The notes under the pieces were generated by a model. It saw nothing but the letters and a program-made list of their open reading frames with translations. It made no database searches and had not been told where the DNA came from. The position numbers and the translations under genes are program-made. From Acidobacteriota bacterium (GTDB lineage: Bacteria > Acidobacteriota > Terriglobia > Bryobacterales > Bryobacteraceae), in contig JACQDF010000158.1 in NCBI GenBank assembly GCA_016201205.1, positions 1 to 64,000 of the forward strand: a stretch of 64,000 bases of DNA, given 5' to 3'. Below are positions 1 through 8,665 of the stretch, in pieces (position 1 is the stretch's first letter; the number at the start of each line of letters is the position of its first letter).

Positions 1-185
1 GCGTCCGCATGACCATCCGCCGTATATGCACTTGACGGCATAGTTATTATAGTGCATACTTAGCCGGAGACAAGTCGGGCGGCAGCGAAAAGCGGTTTTG
101 CCGCCAATTGATCGACAAGGCCGATGCGCGTTTTGACGCTCACCTGGCCAAGATCAAAAGGCAGAAGGAAAAGGAAAGCAAGTAA
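1..185 (+). pseudogene. HigB/RelE-like toxin, degraded 3' remnant
   Basis: The frame ending in TAA at 183-185 reads AGDKSGG, EKRF and then a basic tail rich in Lys. This is the usual C-terminal pattern of HigB-like RelE/ParE toxins that sit directly upstream of an XRE antitoxin. Upstream the frame is broken by TGA at 33-35, and the better-looking continuation (YALDGIVII) lies in another frame, so at least one frameshift is likely. The 5' end lies outside the window or is lost. The five-base gap to the antitoxin gene fits a former two-gene operon. The family assignment rests on remembered sequence pattern and is moderate. Confidence 0.4.
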
Positions 186-190
186 CGACC

Positions 191-544
191 ATGACCAACC
201 TCGAACGGATAAGGAAGGAACTAAGCCCTGCCCGTCGCAAGAAGGTTGCGGCCCGCGCGGCCCAGCTCATCGCCGAGGAAATGACCCTGCAGGAGCTTCG
301 CCGCGCCCGCAAGCTCACGCAGGTCCGCATGGCCAAGGAACTCGGCATCGGGCAGGACGGCGTTTCCAAGCTCGAAAAACGCGCCGACTTGATGATTTCG
401 ACGCTGCGGAAGACGGTTGAAGCGATGGGCGGAAGCTTGTCTCTGGTGGCTGAATTCCCTGACCGCGAACCTGTTGTCCTCTCCGGCATTGCCGAAGACG
501 AACCAGCCCCCAGGCCCAACGGCCGGAAGCACGTTCACGCATAG
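191..544 (+). CDS. HigA-like XRE-family antitoxin
   Basis: A protein of 117 residues with a helix-turn-helix of the Cro/C1 type at about residues 38-75 (LTQVRMAKELGIGQDGVSKLEKR). The basic helical N-terminal segment (about 1-35) is typical of antitoxins paired with HigB-like toxins. It should bind its own promoter and, in an intact pair, neutralise the upstream toxin. The start is five bases after the stop of the toxin remnant. Because that remnant carries an in-frame stop, the antitoxin may now be an orphan repressor. HTH assignment is firm; the pairing is inferred from position. Confidence 0.75.
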   Translation: MTNLERIRKELSPARRKKVAARAAQLIAEEMTLQELRRARKLTQVRMAKELGIGQDGVSKLEKRADLMISTLRKTVEAMGGSLSLVAEFPDREPVVLSGIAEDEPAPRPNGRKHVHA

Positions 545-612
545 TTCTGCACTGTTTCTGCACTGAATGCGGCTGGCGTTGCCGGCCCCGTTGGCGGTAG
601 AATCCTTCCCAT

Positions 613-861
613 ATGCCGTCCCCAGAAGAACTCGTGGCTGAAATCGAAAGGCTGAAAGCCGAAAACGAGGCGCTGAAGAGGCCCGTGCGCGGCGCCATCT
701 CTTTCCGGGTAAGCGACAAGGGCGCCGTCTCCGTCTACGGTCTCGGCCGATTCCCGGTCACTCTGTACAAAGAGCAGTGGGAAAGACTGCTGAACCACAT
801 CGAAGAGCTGCGGAAATTCATCCAGGAAAACGACGCCAGGCTGAAGAGGAAGGAGGCGTAG
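613..861 (+). CDS. small conserved coiled-coil protein
   Basis: A protein of 82 residues. Residues 4-22 form a charged heptad-like coiled coil (EELVAEIERLKAENEAL). The middle (about 28-55) is a beta-rich stretch containing KGAVSVYGLGRFPVTLY, and the C-terminus is again helical and charged. I recall similar short proteins in many Solibacter-like genomes but know no function. There is no signal peptide or membrane segment, so it is probably cytoplasmic. It stands alone, convergent with the next gene and separated from it by four bases. Confidence 0.6.
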   Translation: MPSPEELVAEIERLKAENEALKRPVRGAISFRVSDKGAVSVYGLGRFPVTLYKEQWERLLNHIEELRKFIQENDARLKRKEA

Positions 862-865
862 CCGC

Positions 866-1756
866 CTACCGCGGGGCGATCCTGGCGTTCGTCGGAGCGC
901 AATTGCCCTTGCCGTCGTCGAACCAGTCACGCAGCATGGTCACCACGCCGGGCTTGCCTGGCCCTATATAGCGCGCGCGCCGTGTTTTGTACTCCGCCAG
1001 AATCGCCGCCGCCTGCCGGAGAATGGCCCGGTCGGCCTCATTCTCCCGGTGCCCCTTCGCCACGTTATAGCTGTACCCCGTCCTGGACCGCGGATCGAAC
1101 ACCGGCACCTGGATTAGCGGGCCGCGCAGGCCGGCCGATTCATCGCGCCGGCGCGTGGTGAGCACCGAGGTCACGAACGCCTCGACCGCGTGCTCCGGAT
1201 ATCCGAACAGGAAGCCCGCCATGCGCCAGTCGCTGGCGGCCTGCTCATCGACGCCGGAGGAGAACACCGTCACCGTGGCGAACACCGCCGCCGGCGGCGT
1301 CAAAGGCGTGATTCCGCTCTTTGCATACAGCGCGGCATGGCGGCGGATGACCGCCCGCATCCGCGAAACATGCACCACGTATGGATGCGCCAGCGGCGTC
1401 ACCCGCAACATGCCCTTGATCTCCTGCCGGAACGCGGGCGCCACGTCCGCATGGATTTCCTCAGCGCAGCGCCAGGTGGCCAGAATCCGTTGCGTCTGCT
1501 CGATGCGCGCCGGCTCGGTCACTGCAATCTGCTTCAGCCCCTCGACTTCGGTGGGCGCCGCCGTCCACGGCTTGAGCCCTCCGATGATCGTGTAGAGGAA
1601 TTCGTGATCGAGCGCATCCAGCAGAATGGCATCCGACCTGGCGCGCAGATCAGGGGGCAACCGCTCGAGCGGAAAACACTCGTTGCGGGGAACACCCGCT
1701 GCCCATCCGGTCTGCAACCAGAGCAGACAGCCGAGCGCCACTCTTCGATCAAGCAT
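866..1756 (-). CDS. secreted hypothetical protein
   Basis: A protein of 296 residues beginning with a plausible signal peptide (about residues 1-20, hydrophobic LGCLLWLQTGWAAG). The mature part has four cysteines (for example ECF near residue 27, CAEE near 117 and NCA near the C-terminus) that could form disulfides in the periplasm. No catalytic motif was recognised. It is transcribed alone on the minus strand and converges on the small coiled-coil gene. Coding potential is supported by length, start and signal peptide; the function is unknown. Confidence 0.6.
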   Translation of the reverse strand: MLDRRVALGCLLWLQTGWAAGVPRNECFPLERLPPDLRARSDAILLDALDHEFLYTIIGGLKPWTAAPTEVEGLKQIAVTEPARIEQTQRILATWRCAEEIHADVAPAFRQEIKGMLRVTPLAHPYVVHVSRMRAVIRRHAALYAKSGITPLTPPAAVFATVTVFSSGVDEQAASDWRMAGFLFGYPEHAVEAFVTSVLTTRRRDESAGLRGPLIQVPVFDPRSRTGYSYNVAKGHRENEADRAILRQAAAILAEYKTRRARYIGPGKPGVVTMLRDWFDDGKGNCAPTNARIAPR

Positions 1757-1795
1757 GCAAAGTCAGGCCCGGATCTTCCACCACCAACTGCATCC

Positions 1796-1951
1796 CTACA
1801 GTATACGCTGCGCGAAAAAACGATCAATACAATCCCGCCCAACCGCCCAACCGGCCCAACCGGGCTCGAGCACTTTGCTGACGGGCCACTCGATCTTCTC
1901 GATCCGCGGCTGCTCAGCCAACGCCGCCAGACACATCGCCAGCCAGAGCAT
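1796..1951 (-). CDS. short secreted fragment, doubtful gene
   Basis: A 51-residue reading frame whose ATG lies two bases after the stop of the upstream oxidoreductase gene, as in an operon. It opens with a signal-peptide-like stretch (MLWLAMCLAALAEQ) and continues with IEKIEWPVSKVLEPG before ending abruptly. The length suggests the 5' remnant of a larger secreted protein gene. There is no recognised domain. It could also be noncoding; confidence is low. Confidence 0.25.
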   Translation of the reverse strand: MLWLAMCLAALAEQPRIEKIEWPVSKVLEPGWAGWAVGRDCIDRFFAQRIL

Positions 1952-1953
1952 TC

Positions 1954-2559
1954 TCACCTCTTGTGCAGGATCAGCGCGATTTCGCGTCCGAGCCCGCGAG
2001 CATACGCCAGCTCGATCCACAAACACGCCAGCGGTTCGAGCAATCGAGCATTCCGGAGCGGTCCCGCGTCCACCGGATCGAAGCCCAGGTCCGCCGCCAG
2101 TTGCGCCGCCACTTGCCTGGCCTCGCCATTGTCGCCCGCGTAGAACATGGTCGCTCGAGCCGCGCCGTATTGCGGGTTGGCCATGTTGTTGTAGCCGGTG
2201 GTGTTAAAAATCTTCACCACACGGGCCTGAGGCGCCCACCGCGCCACCGTCTCGCCGCCCGAATCCGTGTGCCCTACCGTCAGCTTCAGATCCGGTCCCA
2301 GCGGATTGGTGCAATCGAGAACAATTTTGCCCGCCAGACCGCCGCACTGCCCGAGCGCCCCGTGGGCCGCGCTCCACGGTGTCGCCAGCGTCACCACCTC
2401 GGCATCCTTGGCCGCGTCCGCCAGCGGCATGGCCGGAGCGTCCAGGTCACGGTATTTGTCCGGATTGCGAACGCCGTACACCACCGCATGTCCCTTCTTC
2501 ACCCATCCGGCGCCCAGCGCTTGCCCGACATTGCCCGCACCCAACACAGCAATCCTCAT
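1954..2559 (-). CDS. NADPH-dependent F420-reductase-like oxidoreductase
   Basis: A protein of 201 residues with an N-terminal Rossmann fold: the dinucleotide-binding loop GAGNVGQALG is at residues 6-15, followed by the strand with VTLATPW and the KIVLDCTNP segment typical of the F420-dependent NADP reductase/NADPH reductase family (PF03807). The family usually reduces small substrates or F420 with NADPH. The ATG at 2559 is preferred to longer in-frame starts because it overlaps the maoC stop by four bases (ATGA) and places the glycine loop at the N-terminus as expected. It is probably co-transcribed with the upstream MaoC gene. Confidence 0.8.
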   Translation of the reverse strand: MRIAVLGAGNVGQALGAGWVKKGHAVVYGVRNPDKYRDLDAPAMPLADAAKDAEVVTLATPWSAAHGALGQCGGLAGKIVLDCTNPLGPDLKLTVGHTDSGGETVARWAPQARVVKIFNTTGYNNMANPQYGAARATMFYAGDNGEARQVAAQLAADLGFDPVDAGPLRNARLLEPLACLWIELAYARGLGREIALILHKR

Positions 2560-3038
2560 GACGGCTTCGGCCCCTCCGTGTACAAGCGCCCGATCGTCTC
2601 GGCTACGCAGGCGGGCTTCTGCTGCCCTTCGATCTCGATGGTCACCTGCCAGCGCGTTTGCCAGCCTCCCTGGATCCCGGTCACCTCGAGCAACCGGTGC
2701 CGGCTGCGGACGCGCGCTCCGCACCTCACCGGAGAGACAAAGCGGACGCGGTTCAGGCCGTAATTAATGGCCATCGCGAACTTCTGCCGGATTCCGATCA
2801 CTTCGTGCGAGAGGTGCGGGATCAGCGACAGCGTCAGAAAGCCGTGGGCGATCGTCGTTCCGAACGGCGACTCGCGCTTCGACCGTTCGACGTCCACATG
2901 GATCCACTGGTAGTCCTCGGTGGCGGCGGCAAAGGCGTCGATCCGCTGCCGGGTGATCTCCATCCAGTCGCTGACGCCCACCTCCTGGCCGGCTAAGGCG
3001 GTCAATTCGGCCATATCGGCAAATTCTCGTTTTGGCAT
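2556..3038 (-). CDS. MaoC-like (R)-specific enoyl-CoA hydratase
   Basis: A protein of 160 residues of the hot-dog fold MaoC dehydratase family. The hydratase-2 motif is visible at about residues 38-70: ATEDYQWIHVD with catalytic Asp and His, then SPFGTTIAHGFLTLSL. Members hydrate trans-2-enoyl-CoA thioesters in fatty-acid or polyhydroxyalkanoate metabolism. Its length is normal for the family. The stop overlaps the start of the following oxidoreductase gene by four bases, so the two are likely translationally coupled. It is divergent from the DUF1553 gene, with a promoter-like sequence for that gene in the short gap. Confidence 0.85.
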   Translation of the reverse strand: MPKREFADMAELTALAGQEVGVSDWMEITRQRIDAFAAATEDYQWIHVDVERSKRESPFGTTIAHGFLTLSLIPHLSHEVIGIRQKFAMAINYGLNRVRFVSPVRCGARVRSRHRLLEVTGIQGGWQTRWQVTIEIEGQQKPACVAETIGRLYTEGPKPS

Positions 3039-3061
3039 TCAGACCTCACAAGGCATATAAT
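3032..3061 (+). promoter_or_regulatory. sigma70-like promoter for the DUF1549/DUF1553 gene
   Basis: TTGGCA at 3032-3037 and TATAAT at 3056-3061, separated by 18 bases. The ATG at 3076 lies only 14 bases beyond the -10 box, so the predicted leader is under about 10 bases. The -35 box overlaps the first codons of the divergent maoC gene. Confidence 0.45.
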
Positions 3062-3075
3062 TTGAGCCAAAGCCC

Positions 3076-5679
3076 ATGATTGCGCCACGGACCGCTTTGG
3101 CTTTCCTGTCGGCAGCCGTGTACACAGCCGCCGCCGGGCCCGGACGCCCCGTCTCCTTCGAAAAGGAGATCAGACCCATTCTAGAGGCCCGATGCCTGAA
3201 GTGTCACGGCGCGGCCATGCAGATGGCCAAGCTTGACCTCCGCACTCGAGCCTCGGCGTTGAGGGGCGGCGAAAAAGGCCCCTCGCTCAACCCAGGCAGC
3301 TCCGAGCTGAGCATGCTGTACAAGCGCGTCGCCGGCCTCGAAAAGCCTTCCATGCCAATGGATGGGAAGCTCGCGCCGGCCGAGGTCGAAGCCATCAAGC
3401 TGTGGATTGATCAGGGCGCCTCCTGGGACGGCGATATCGGCGGCGCCGTGGCCGCCAGGAACCCGCTCAAAGATATTGAAGAATCTCAGCTTGCTCCGAG
3501 CGCGGGCGACTTCTGGTCCTTCCGCAAACCCGTCCGCGCGCCCGTTCCCAAGGTTGCCGGCGCGCGCTGGGCCAAGAACCCGGTTGACGCCTTCCTCAAG
3601 AAAGAAATGGATACGCGCGGGCTGAAGCCTGCTCCACAAGCCGACCGGCGAACGCTGGCGCGCCGGGCATACCTGGACTTGACGGGCTTGCCGCCCACGC
3701 CGGCCGAGATCAAGGAATTCCTCGAGGACCAGCGGCCGGATGCCTGGCCACGGCTGATTGACAAGCTGCTGGCATCGCCCCATTACGGCGAGCGCTGGGG
3801 CCGCCACTGGCTCGACGTCGCCCGCTACGCCGATTCCAACGGCTATGAGCACGACTTCGACCGTCCCAACGCCTGGCGCTACCGGGATTACGTCATTCGG
3901 TCTTTCAACCGCGATACGCCCTACAACCGCTTCCTGATCGAACAGCTTGCCGGAGATGAAGTCGACGATGTCACTTACGAAACCCTCATCGCCACCGGCT
4001 TTCTGCGTAACTACGCCAAGGTCGGCTTCCGTGAAAAGGACAATCCGCAGTTCCGGTACGACTACCTCGACGACATGATCGCCACGCTCGGCCGCGGCGT
4101 CATGGGCCTGACCGTGCACTGCGCGCGCTGCCACAACCACAAGTTCGACCCCATCCTGCAAAGGGATTACTACCGCATGCAGGCGTCCCTGTTCAGCTAT
4201 GTCGAGGTCGACCATCCGCTGGTTCCGCGCGAACAGGCCGGCGAATACCAGCGCAAGACGGCCGATCTCGATGCCCGCATCGCTCCCTTGAGGCAGAGAA
4301 TCGCCGGGATCGAGGATCCATACAAGCTCGATCTGCTCAAGGGCAAGTACAAGAAGTATCCGGCCAACGTGCAGGAGGCGATCAACACGCCGGAAGAGAA
4401 ACGCACGCCCGGCCAGGCGCTGCTGGCCAACCAGGTGATCCGAACCACGCGCGTCTCCAGCGGCGAAGTCGCCCGCTTCCTCGAGCCGGCCGAGCGCGAC
4501 GAGATCCGGAAGCTGCATGCGGAAATCGAGCAGCTCGAAAAGCAGCGGCCGGCGCCGATCCCGGTGGCGATGGGGATCACGGATGGCGATTACCGCTTCG
4601 TGCCGGACGGTCCCGGCGATGAGCCCGCGCCGGGCAAAGGCGTCAAACAGGAAGTGACCGAGGGCTCTTACCTGCATCAGGGCCCTGAGCCCTATGCTGC
4701 GCCGCCGTCCTATTTTCTGCACGGAGGCGACATGTCCAGCCGCGGCTCGCTGATGAAGCCCGGCTTTCTCACCGTGATTACTGAAGGTTCGCCGCCGGTC
4801 GAGTTTCCGCCCTCGCACCACCGCACTTCCGGCCGCCGGCGCGCGCTGGCGGAGTGGCTCACGTCGCCGGATCAACCGCTCACCGCCCGCGTCATGGTCA
4901 ATCGCATCTGGCATCATCACTTCGGCCGCGGCCTGGCGCCGACGATCGACAACTTCGGCCGCACCGGCGACAAGCCATCGCATCCCGAGCTGCTCGACTG
5001 GCTCGCCGTCGAGTTCCGCGAGCGTGGCTGGAGCATCAAACAGATGCACCGCCTGCTGATGACTTCGCAGGCCTATCAGATGGCCTCTTCCTCCGGCGAC
5101 AAGGACAATCTGGCCACCGACCCGGAGAACGATTTCCTCTGGCGCTTCCGCCAGCAGCGGCTGGAAGCCGAAGTCGTCCGCGATTCGATCCTGGCCGTCG
5201 CCGGCTCGCTCAACACGCTGATGGAAGGCCCGCCCGTTTTCCCCGGATTGCCCGCCGAATCCCTCAAGTCGATGAAGAACGGCATCTGGCGAACACAGCC
5301 GGACGGGCCGGAAACGTGGCGGCGCAGCGTCTACGTCTACCGCAAGCGCGGCCTGCCCTTCCCGTTCTTCGAGGTCTTCGATTTACCCGACCAGACGATC
5401 ACCTGCGGCCGCCGCAATATTTCGACGGTCGCCACCCAGGCGCTGACGCTGCTGAACAACGAATTCGTGCTCGCACAATCGAAGCTGTTCGCCGACCGCG
5501 TTCGGAAGCTCGCGGCGGTTGATCCCGGCGAGCAGCTCGCGATCGCTTATCAACTCGCGCTCAGCCGCCCGCCCAGCGAGCAGGAGCGCGTCCTGGGAGT
5601 CGAGTTCCTCAACCGGAACGCCATCGAGGACTTGACCCACGTGCTCTTGAATCTCAGCGAATTTCTCTATCTGAGGTGA
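3076..5679 (+). CDS. secreted planctomycete-type cytochrome / DUF1549 / DUF1553 protein
   Basis: A protein of 867 residues with a signal peptide (about 1-21). A PSCyt1 haem-binding site CLKCH sits at residues 40-44 inside the stretch that normally reads RPIL..CxxCHG. The DUF1549 region (about 170-370) contains RRAYLDLTGLPPTP and HYGERWGRHWLDVARYADSNG, and the C-terminal DUF1553 region (about 600-850) contains RALAEWLTSPDQPLTARVMVNRIW. Such proteins are abundant in Planctomycetes and Solibacteres, are exported, and are suspected to act in polymer breakdown; no reaction is established. It is followed after six bases by its usual DUF1501 partner, so the two form an operon. Confidence 0.9.
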   Translation: MIAPRTALAFLSAAVYTAAAGPGRPVSFEKEIRPILEARCLKCHGAAMQMAKLDLRTRASALRGGEKGPSLNPGSSELSMLYKRVAGLEKPSMPMDGKLAPAEVEAIKLWIDQGASWDGDIGGAVAARNPLKDIEESQLAPSAGDFWSFRKPVRAPVPKVAGARWAKNPVDAFLKKEMDTRGLKPAPQADRRTLARRAYLDLTGLPPTPAEIKEFLEDQRPDAWPRLIDKLLASPHYGERWGRHWLDVARYADSNGYEHDFDRPNAWRYRDYVIRSFNRDTPYNRFLIEQLAGDEVDDVTYETLIATGFLRNYAKVGFREKDNPQFRYDYLDDMIATLGRGVMGLTVHCARCHNHKFDPILQRDYYRMQASLFSYVEVDHPLVPREQAGEYQRKTADLDARIAPLRQRIAGIEDPYKLDLLKGKYKKYPANVQEAINTPEEKRTPGQALLANQVIRTTRVSSGEVARFLEPAERDEIRKLHAEIEQLEKQRPAPIPVAMGITDGDYRFVPDGPGDEPAPGKGVKQEVTEGSYLHQGPEPYAAPPSYFLHGGDMSSRGSLMKPGFLTVITEGSPPVEFPPSHHRTSGRRRALAEWLTSPDQPLTARVMVNRIWHHHFGRGLAPTIDNFGRTGDKPSHPELLDWLAVEFRERGWSIKQMHRLLMTSQAYQMASSSGDKDNLATDPENDFLWRFRQQRLEAEVVRDSILAVAGSLNTLMEGPPVFPGLPAESLKSMKNGIWRTQPDGPETWRRSVYVYRKRGLPFPFFEVFDLPDQTITCGRRNISTVATQALTLLNNEFVLAQSKLFADRVRKLAAVDPGEQLAIAYQLALSRPPSEQERVLGVEFLNRNAIEDLTHVLLNLSEFLYLR

Positions 5680-5685
5680 GCCGGT

Positions 5686-7125
5686 ATGCCCAAGCGCTTT
5701 GTTTCGCGACGTGATTTTCTCTTTGAAGCCGGCGGCGGCATCAGCGGGCTTGGCCTGGCATGGCTGCTGAACCAGGACAGCCTGCTGGCCGCGCCGTGCG
5801 CTGCCGGCGAAACCATCCAGACCCCGTTTGCTCCTCGCAAGCCGCACTTCAACGCGCGCGCCAAGAGCGTGATTTCGCTGTTTATGAGCGGCGGCGTCAG
5901 CCATGTCGATACGTTTGATCCCAAGGCGGCGCTGACACGATTCGCCGGCCAGCCGCTGGTTGGGAAAGGCGAGATTGTCGTGCGCCAGGGCCATCCCGGC
6001 CCGCTGATGGCGTCGCCGTTCGAATTCAAGCAATATGGCCAATCCGGGATGCCGGTATCGTCGATTTTTCCCCATGTGGCCAGCCATGTGGATGAACTGG
6101 CCTTTGTGCGCTCAGTGATCGGGCGCTCGAACGACCACGTGATGGCGCACTACGAGCTTGCCACCGGCACCGTGCGCATGGGGGCGCCGAGCGTTGGCGC
6201 CTGGGTGACGTACGGGCTCGGCTCCCAGAATCAGAACCTGCCGGCGTTTGTCGTCATTTATGATGCCCGCGGCGGTCCCTTCGGCGGCCCCGCCAACTGG
6301 ACCGCGGGCTACATGCCCGCGGTGTATCAGGGCACCATCTTCCGCGCGGCGGGTGAGCCGATCATCGACCTGACGCCGCCGGGCAGCGTCACGTCAGAGC
6401 AGCAACGCAGGCGTCTGGATCTGCTCGGCAAACTCAACGCGATGGATGAAGCGCGCAACCCGGCCAACTCCGAGCTGGCGGCGCGCATCTCCTCTTACGA
6501 GCTGGCTTACCGCATGCAGGCTTGCGCGCCCGAGGCGGTGGACATCGAGCACGAGTCCGCGGCCACAAGAAAGCTCTATGGCATGGATCACCCGGTGACG
6601 GAGCCCTTCGGCCGCCAGTGTCTGATGGCGCGCCGGCTGGTCGAGCACGGTGTGCGTTTCATTCAGCTTTATCACGGCGGGCTCGGCAATCAGAACACCG
6701 ACACCTGGGACGCCCACGAGGACATCCGCGACAATCACACCCGGCACGCAGCCGAAGTGGACCTGCCGATCTCCGGCCTGCTGACCGATCTGCGGGCGCG
6801 TGGCCTGTTCGACTCGACGCTCGTGATCTGGCAAAGTGAGTTCGGCCGCATGCCGATTTCGCAGCGCGGCGTCGGCCGCGACCACAACCCCGGCACGATG
6901 ACGATCTTCATGGCCGGCGCCGGCATCAAGGGCGGCCAGGCCATCGGCGCCAGCGACGAATTCGGCTACAAGGCGGAAGTACAGCCGGTCAGCGTGCATG
7001 ATCTGCATGCGACGATCTTGCATCTGCTCGGCATGGATCACACCAGGCTGACGTACAGCTACCAGGGCCGCCAGATGCGGCTGACGGATGTGTACGGGGC
7101 GCCGATTCCGCAGGTTGCGGGCTGA
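5686..7125 (+). CDS. DUF1501 sulfatase-like secreted protein
   Basis: A protein of 479 residues. The N-terminus has a twin-arginine signal (SRRDFLFEAGGG, residues about 8-19), implying export as a folded protein. The body is DUF1501, a member of the alkaline-phosphatase/sulfatase superfamily: SVISLFMSGGVSHVDTFDPK near residues 63-82 carries the metal-site Asp, and WQSEFGRMP and GRDHNPGTMT carry later metal ligands. It is co-transcribed with the DUF1553 gene six bases upstream, a pairing seen repeatedly in Planctomycetes and Acidobacteria. The substrate is unknown. Confidence 0.88.
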   Translation: MPKRFVSRRDFLFEAGGGISGLGLAWLLNQDSLLAAPCAAGETIQTPFAPRKPHFNARAKSVISLFMSGGVSHVDTFDPKAALTRFAGQPLVGKGEIVVRQGHPGPLMASPFEFKQYGQSGMPVSSIFPHVASHVDELAFVRSVIGRSNDHVMAHYELATGTVRMGAPSVGAWVTYGLGSQNQNLPAFVVIYDARGGPFGGPANWTAGYMPAVYQGTIFRAAGEPIIDLTPPGSVTSEQQRRRLDLLGKLNAMDEARNPANSELAARISSYELAYRMQACAPEAVDIEHESAATRKLYGMDHPVTEPFGRQCLMARRLVEHGVRFIQLYHGGLGNQNTDTWDAHEDIRDNHTRHAAEVDLPISGLLTDLRARGLFDSTLVIWQSEFGRMPISQRGVGRDHNPGTMTIFMAGAGIKGGQAIGASDEFGYKAEVQPVSVHDLHATILHLLGMDHTRLTYSYQGRQMRLTDVYGAPIPQVAG

Positions 7126-7131
7126 GCAGGA

Positions 7132-7884
7132 TCAGGCCGCCAACACTACTTCTCTCCGGCACCCGCGCACATCCATCTCATACTCGATGCCCTCGATCGG
7201 CGGCCGGGTGTAGTGCCACGTCACGCCGTGGTCGGCGGCGCGCCCCATGCGCCGGAGGATCTCCCTTTCGAGAAACCCGCAGATGGAGTGCACGGTGTAG
7301 ATTTCGGTTGCCGTCGCAAGCGCCCAGCCTGCTCCCATCTCCTTGAGCCGTCCTTCCATCAGGCCCATGACGAAGCGCGCTTTCTCGATCAGCGCATGCT
7401 CGGAAGTTTCGCCGCGCCGCACGACGTCGTGCGGATCCAGCGAGCCCTCCGGCAGCTCGCCCGCTCCCGCCACCACGAACGTCAGCGGCGCGTCTTTCGC
7501 CTCGGCCGTATAGGAGAATCCGTATATCGAAGGCTCTGCCGGCGGGTTCACCACGGGGGCGACGTTGGTTCGCGCCACCGGATTCAGTCCATCGAGCAGG
7601 ATCTCCCATTTCTTGAGCACATCGACGTAGCCCGCGTTGAACTCGTTGAATCCGCGAAAAGTGAACGGCTTGGGCGAGCGCAGCTCGATGCCGCAAAGCG
7701 CCTGCCGCGGCCTGCCGAGCTTCTTCAGATGCGCTTCCACGGCATCAAAGCCTTGGGACAACGGCGCCGGGTGCGCAAAACGCGCATGCTCGATCTCGTA
7801 GCCCGCCTGCGCCACCGCGCCCGCTGAGTACGGTGCAATGCCTTTCACAAACGAGTAATGACCCTTGGGATTCGCGATGAGCAT
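7132..7884 (-). CDS. conserved hypothetical protein, possibly RidA-like
   Basis: A protein of 250 residues without signal peptide or membrane segments. The central part (about 120-200) with FVVAGAGEL, VRRGETSEHALIEKARFVM and IYTVHSI recalls the RidA/YjgF fold, in which the EKARFVM-like helix follows a strand, but the key active-site Arg of RidA is not clearly identified. It converges on the DUF1501 gene with a seven-base gap. Coding is supported by length and an isolated, uninterrupted frame; the RidA link is a pattern impression and may be wrong. Confidence 0.6.
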   Translation of the reverse strand: MLIANPKGHYSFVKGIAPYSAGAVAQAGYEIEHARFAHPAPLSQGFDAVEAHLKKLGRPRQALCGIELRSPKPFTFRGFNEFNAGYVDVLKKWEILLDGLNPVARTNVAPVVNPPAEPSIYGFSYTAEAKDAPLTFVVAGAGELPEGSLDPHDVVRRGETSEHALIEKARFVMGLMEGRLKEMGAGWALATATEIYTVHSICGFLEREILRRMGRAADHGVTWHYTRPPIEGIEYEMDVRGCRREVVLAA

Positions 7885-7936
7885 TCTCGCATTTCAGCAC
7901 ACTCCGGTGCGCCGAACAGGCATACTAAGGAAGATC

Positions 7937-8383
7937 ATGGGAAGCCTGCTGAACTTCTTGGAACTGGTGGCGCTGGTGACCTGGCTGGGCGCCATTCTGT
8001 TCTTCTCTTCGGTCGCCGCGCCAACCATTTTTCGGGCGCTCGAGCCGGCCGAAGCCGGCAAAGCGGTGCGTGCGATGTTCCCGCGATATTACCTCATCGG
8101 CATCGCCTGCGGCCTCGTTTTGACTGCGGTGCAGATCGGCCGCGGCCTGCTCTGGTATTGGGGCGGAATGATCCGGCCCGCGCTGGCGCTGTTCGCATTG
8201 CTGACGCTGGTGAATCTCTATGCACGGCAGGTTCTGATGCCGGCCATCAACAGGGCCCGCGAGGCGGGGCCCTCCGACAAGGTTCGCTTCGACCGGCTGC
8301 ACCGGCGCAGCGTCGCTCTGAATATCGTGGTCTTGCTTGCCGGGCTGTTGTATCTGGTGTGGATGGCGGCGCGTGGATACTAG
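7937..8383 (+). CDS. DUF4149-like integral membrane protein
   Basis: A protein of 148 residues with four hydrophobic segments at about 7-28, 52-75, 80-102 and 125-146. The first, with ALVTWLGAILFFSSVAAPTIF, matches the DUF4149 pattern of small four-helix inner-membrane proteins. The start at 7937 is chosen because it has a purine-rich AAGGAAG just upstream and places the first helix at the N-terminus; a longer in-frame start at 7865 would overlap the divergent gene. Function is unknown. Confidence 0.75.
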   Translation: MGSLLNFLELVALVTWLGAILFFSSVAAPTIFRALEPAEAGKAVRAMFPRYYLIGIACGLVLTAVQIGRGLLWYWGGMIRPALALFALLTLVNLYARQVLMPAINRAREAGPSDKVRFDRLHRRSVALNIVVLLAGLLYLVWMAARGY

Positions 8384-8413
8384 GGCATGCTAGACTTTTC
8401 CTAGGATATCCCT

Positions 8414-8665
8414 ATGCCAACACTCTACGTCGAAAATGTGCCCGAGGACTTATACGAGGCAATTCGCTCCAGGGCCCGGAGCAGGCGCTCTTCGATCGCC
8501 GCCGAAGTTGTCGCCGTCCTGACGGAGGTGATTCCAACGAAGGAGGAATTGAACGAGCGTCGCAAAGGGCTGCGACAGATCCTGCGGTTACGGCAGCTCA
8601 AACCTCCGGGGCGTGGCCCATTCCCGGCTGCCGAGGAGATGGTTCGTGAGGACCGCCGGCGATGA
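8414..8665 (+). CDS. VapB/FitA-type ribbon-helix-helix antitoxin
   Basis: A protein of 83 residues. Residues 1-40 form a ribbon-helix-helix DNA-binding unit: TLYVENVPEDLYEAIRSRA, then RRSSIAAEVVAVL. The C-terminal tail is basic and probably masks the toxin active site. It is translationally coupled to the PIN-domain toxin gene by a four-base ATGA overlap. AGGA lies eight bases before the ATG. By family it should repress its own promoter and neutralise the partner nuclease. Confidence 0.85.
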   Translation: MPTLYVENVPEDLYEAIRSRARSRRSSIAAEVVAVLTEVIPTKEELNERRKGLRQILRLRQLKPPGRGPFPAAEEMVREDRRR

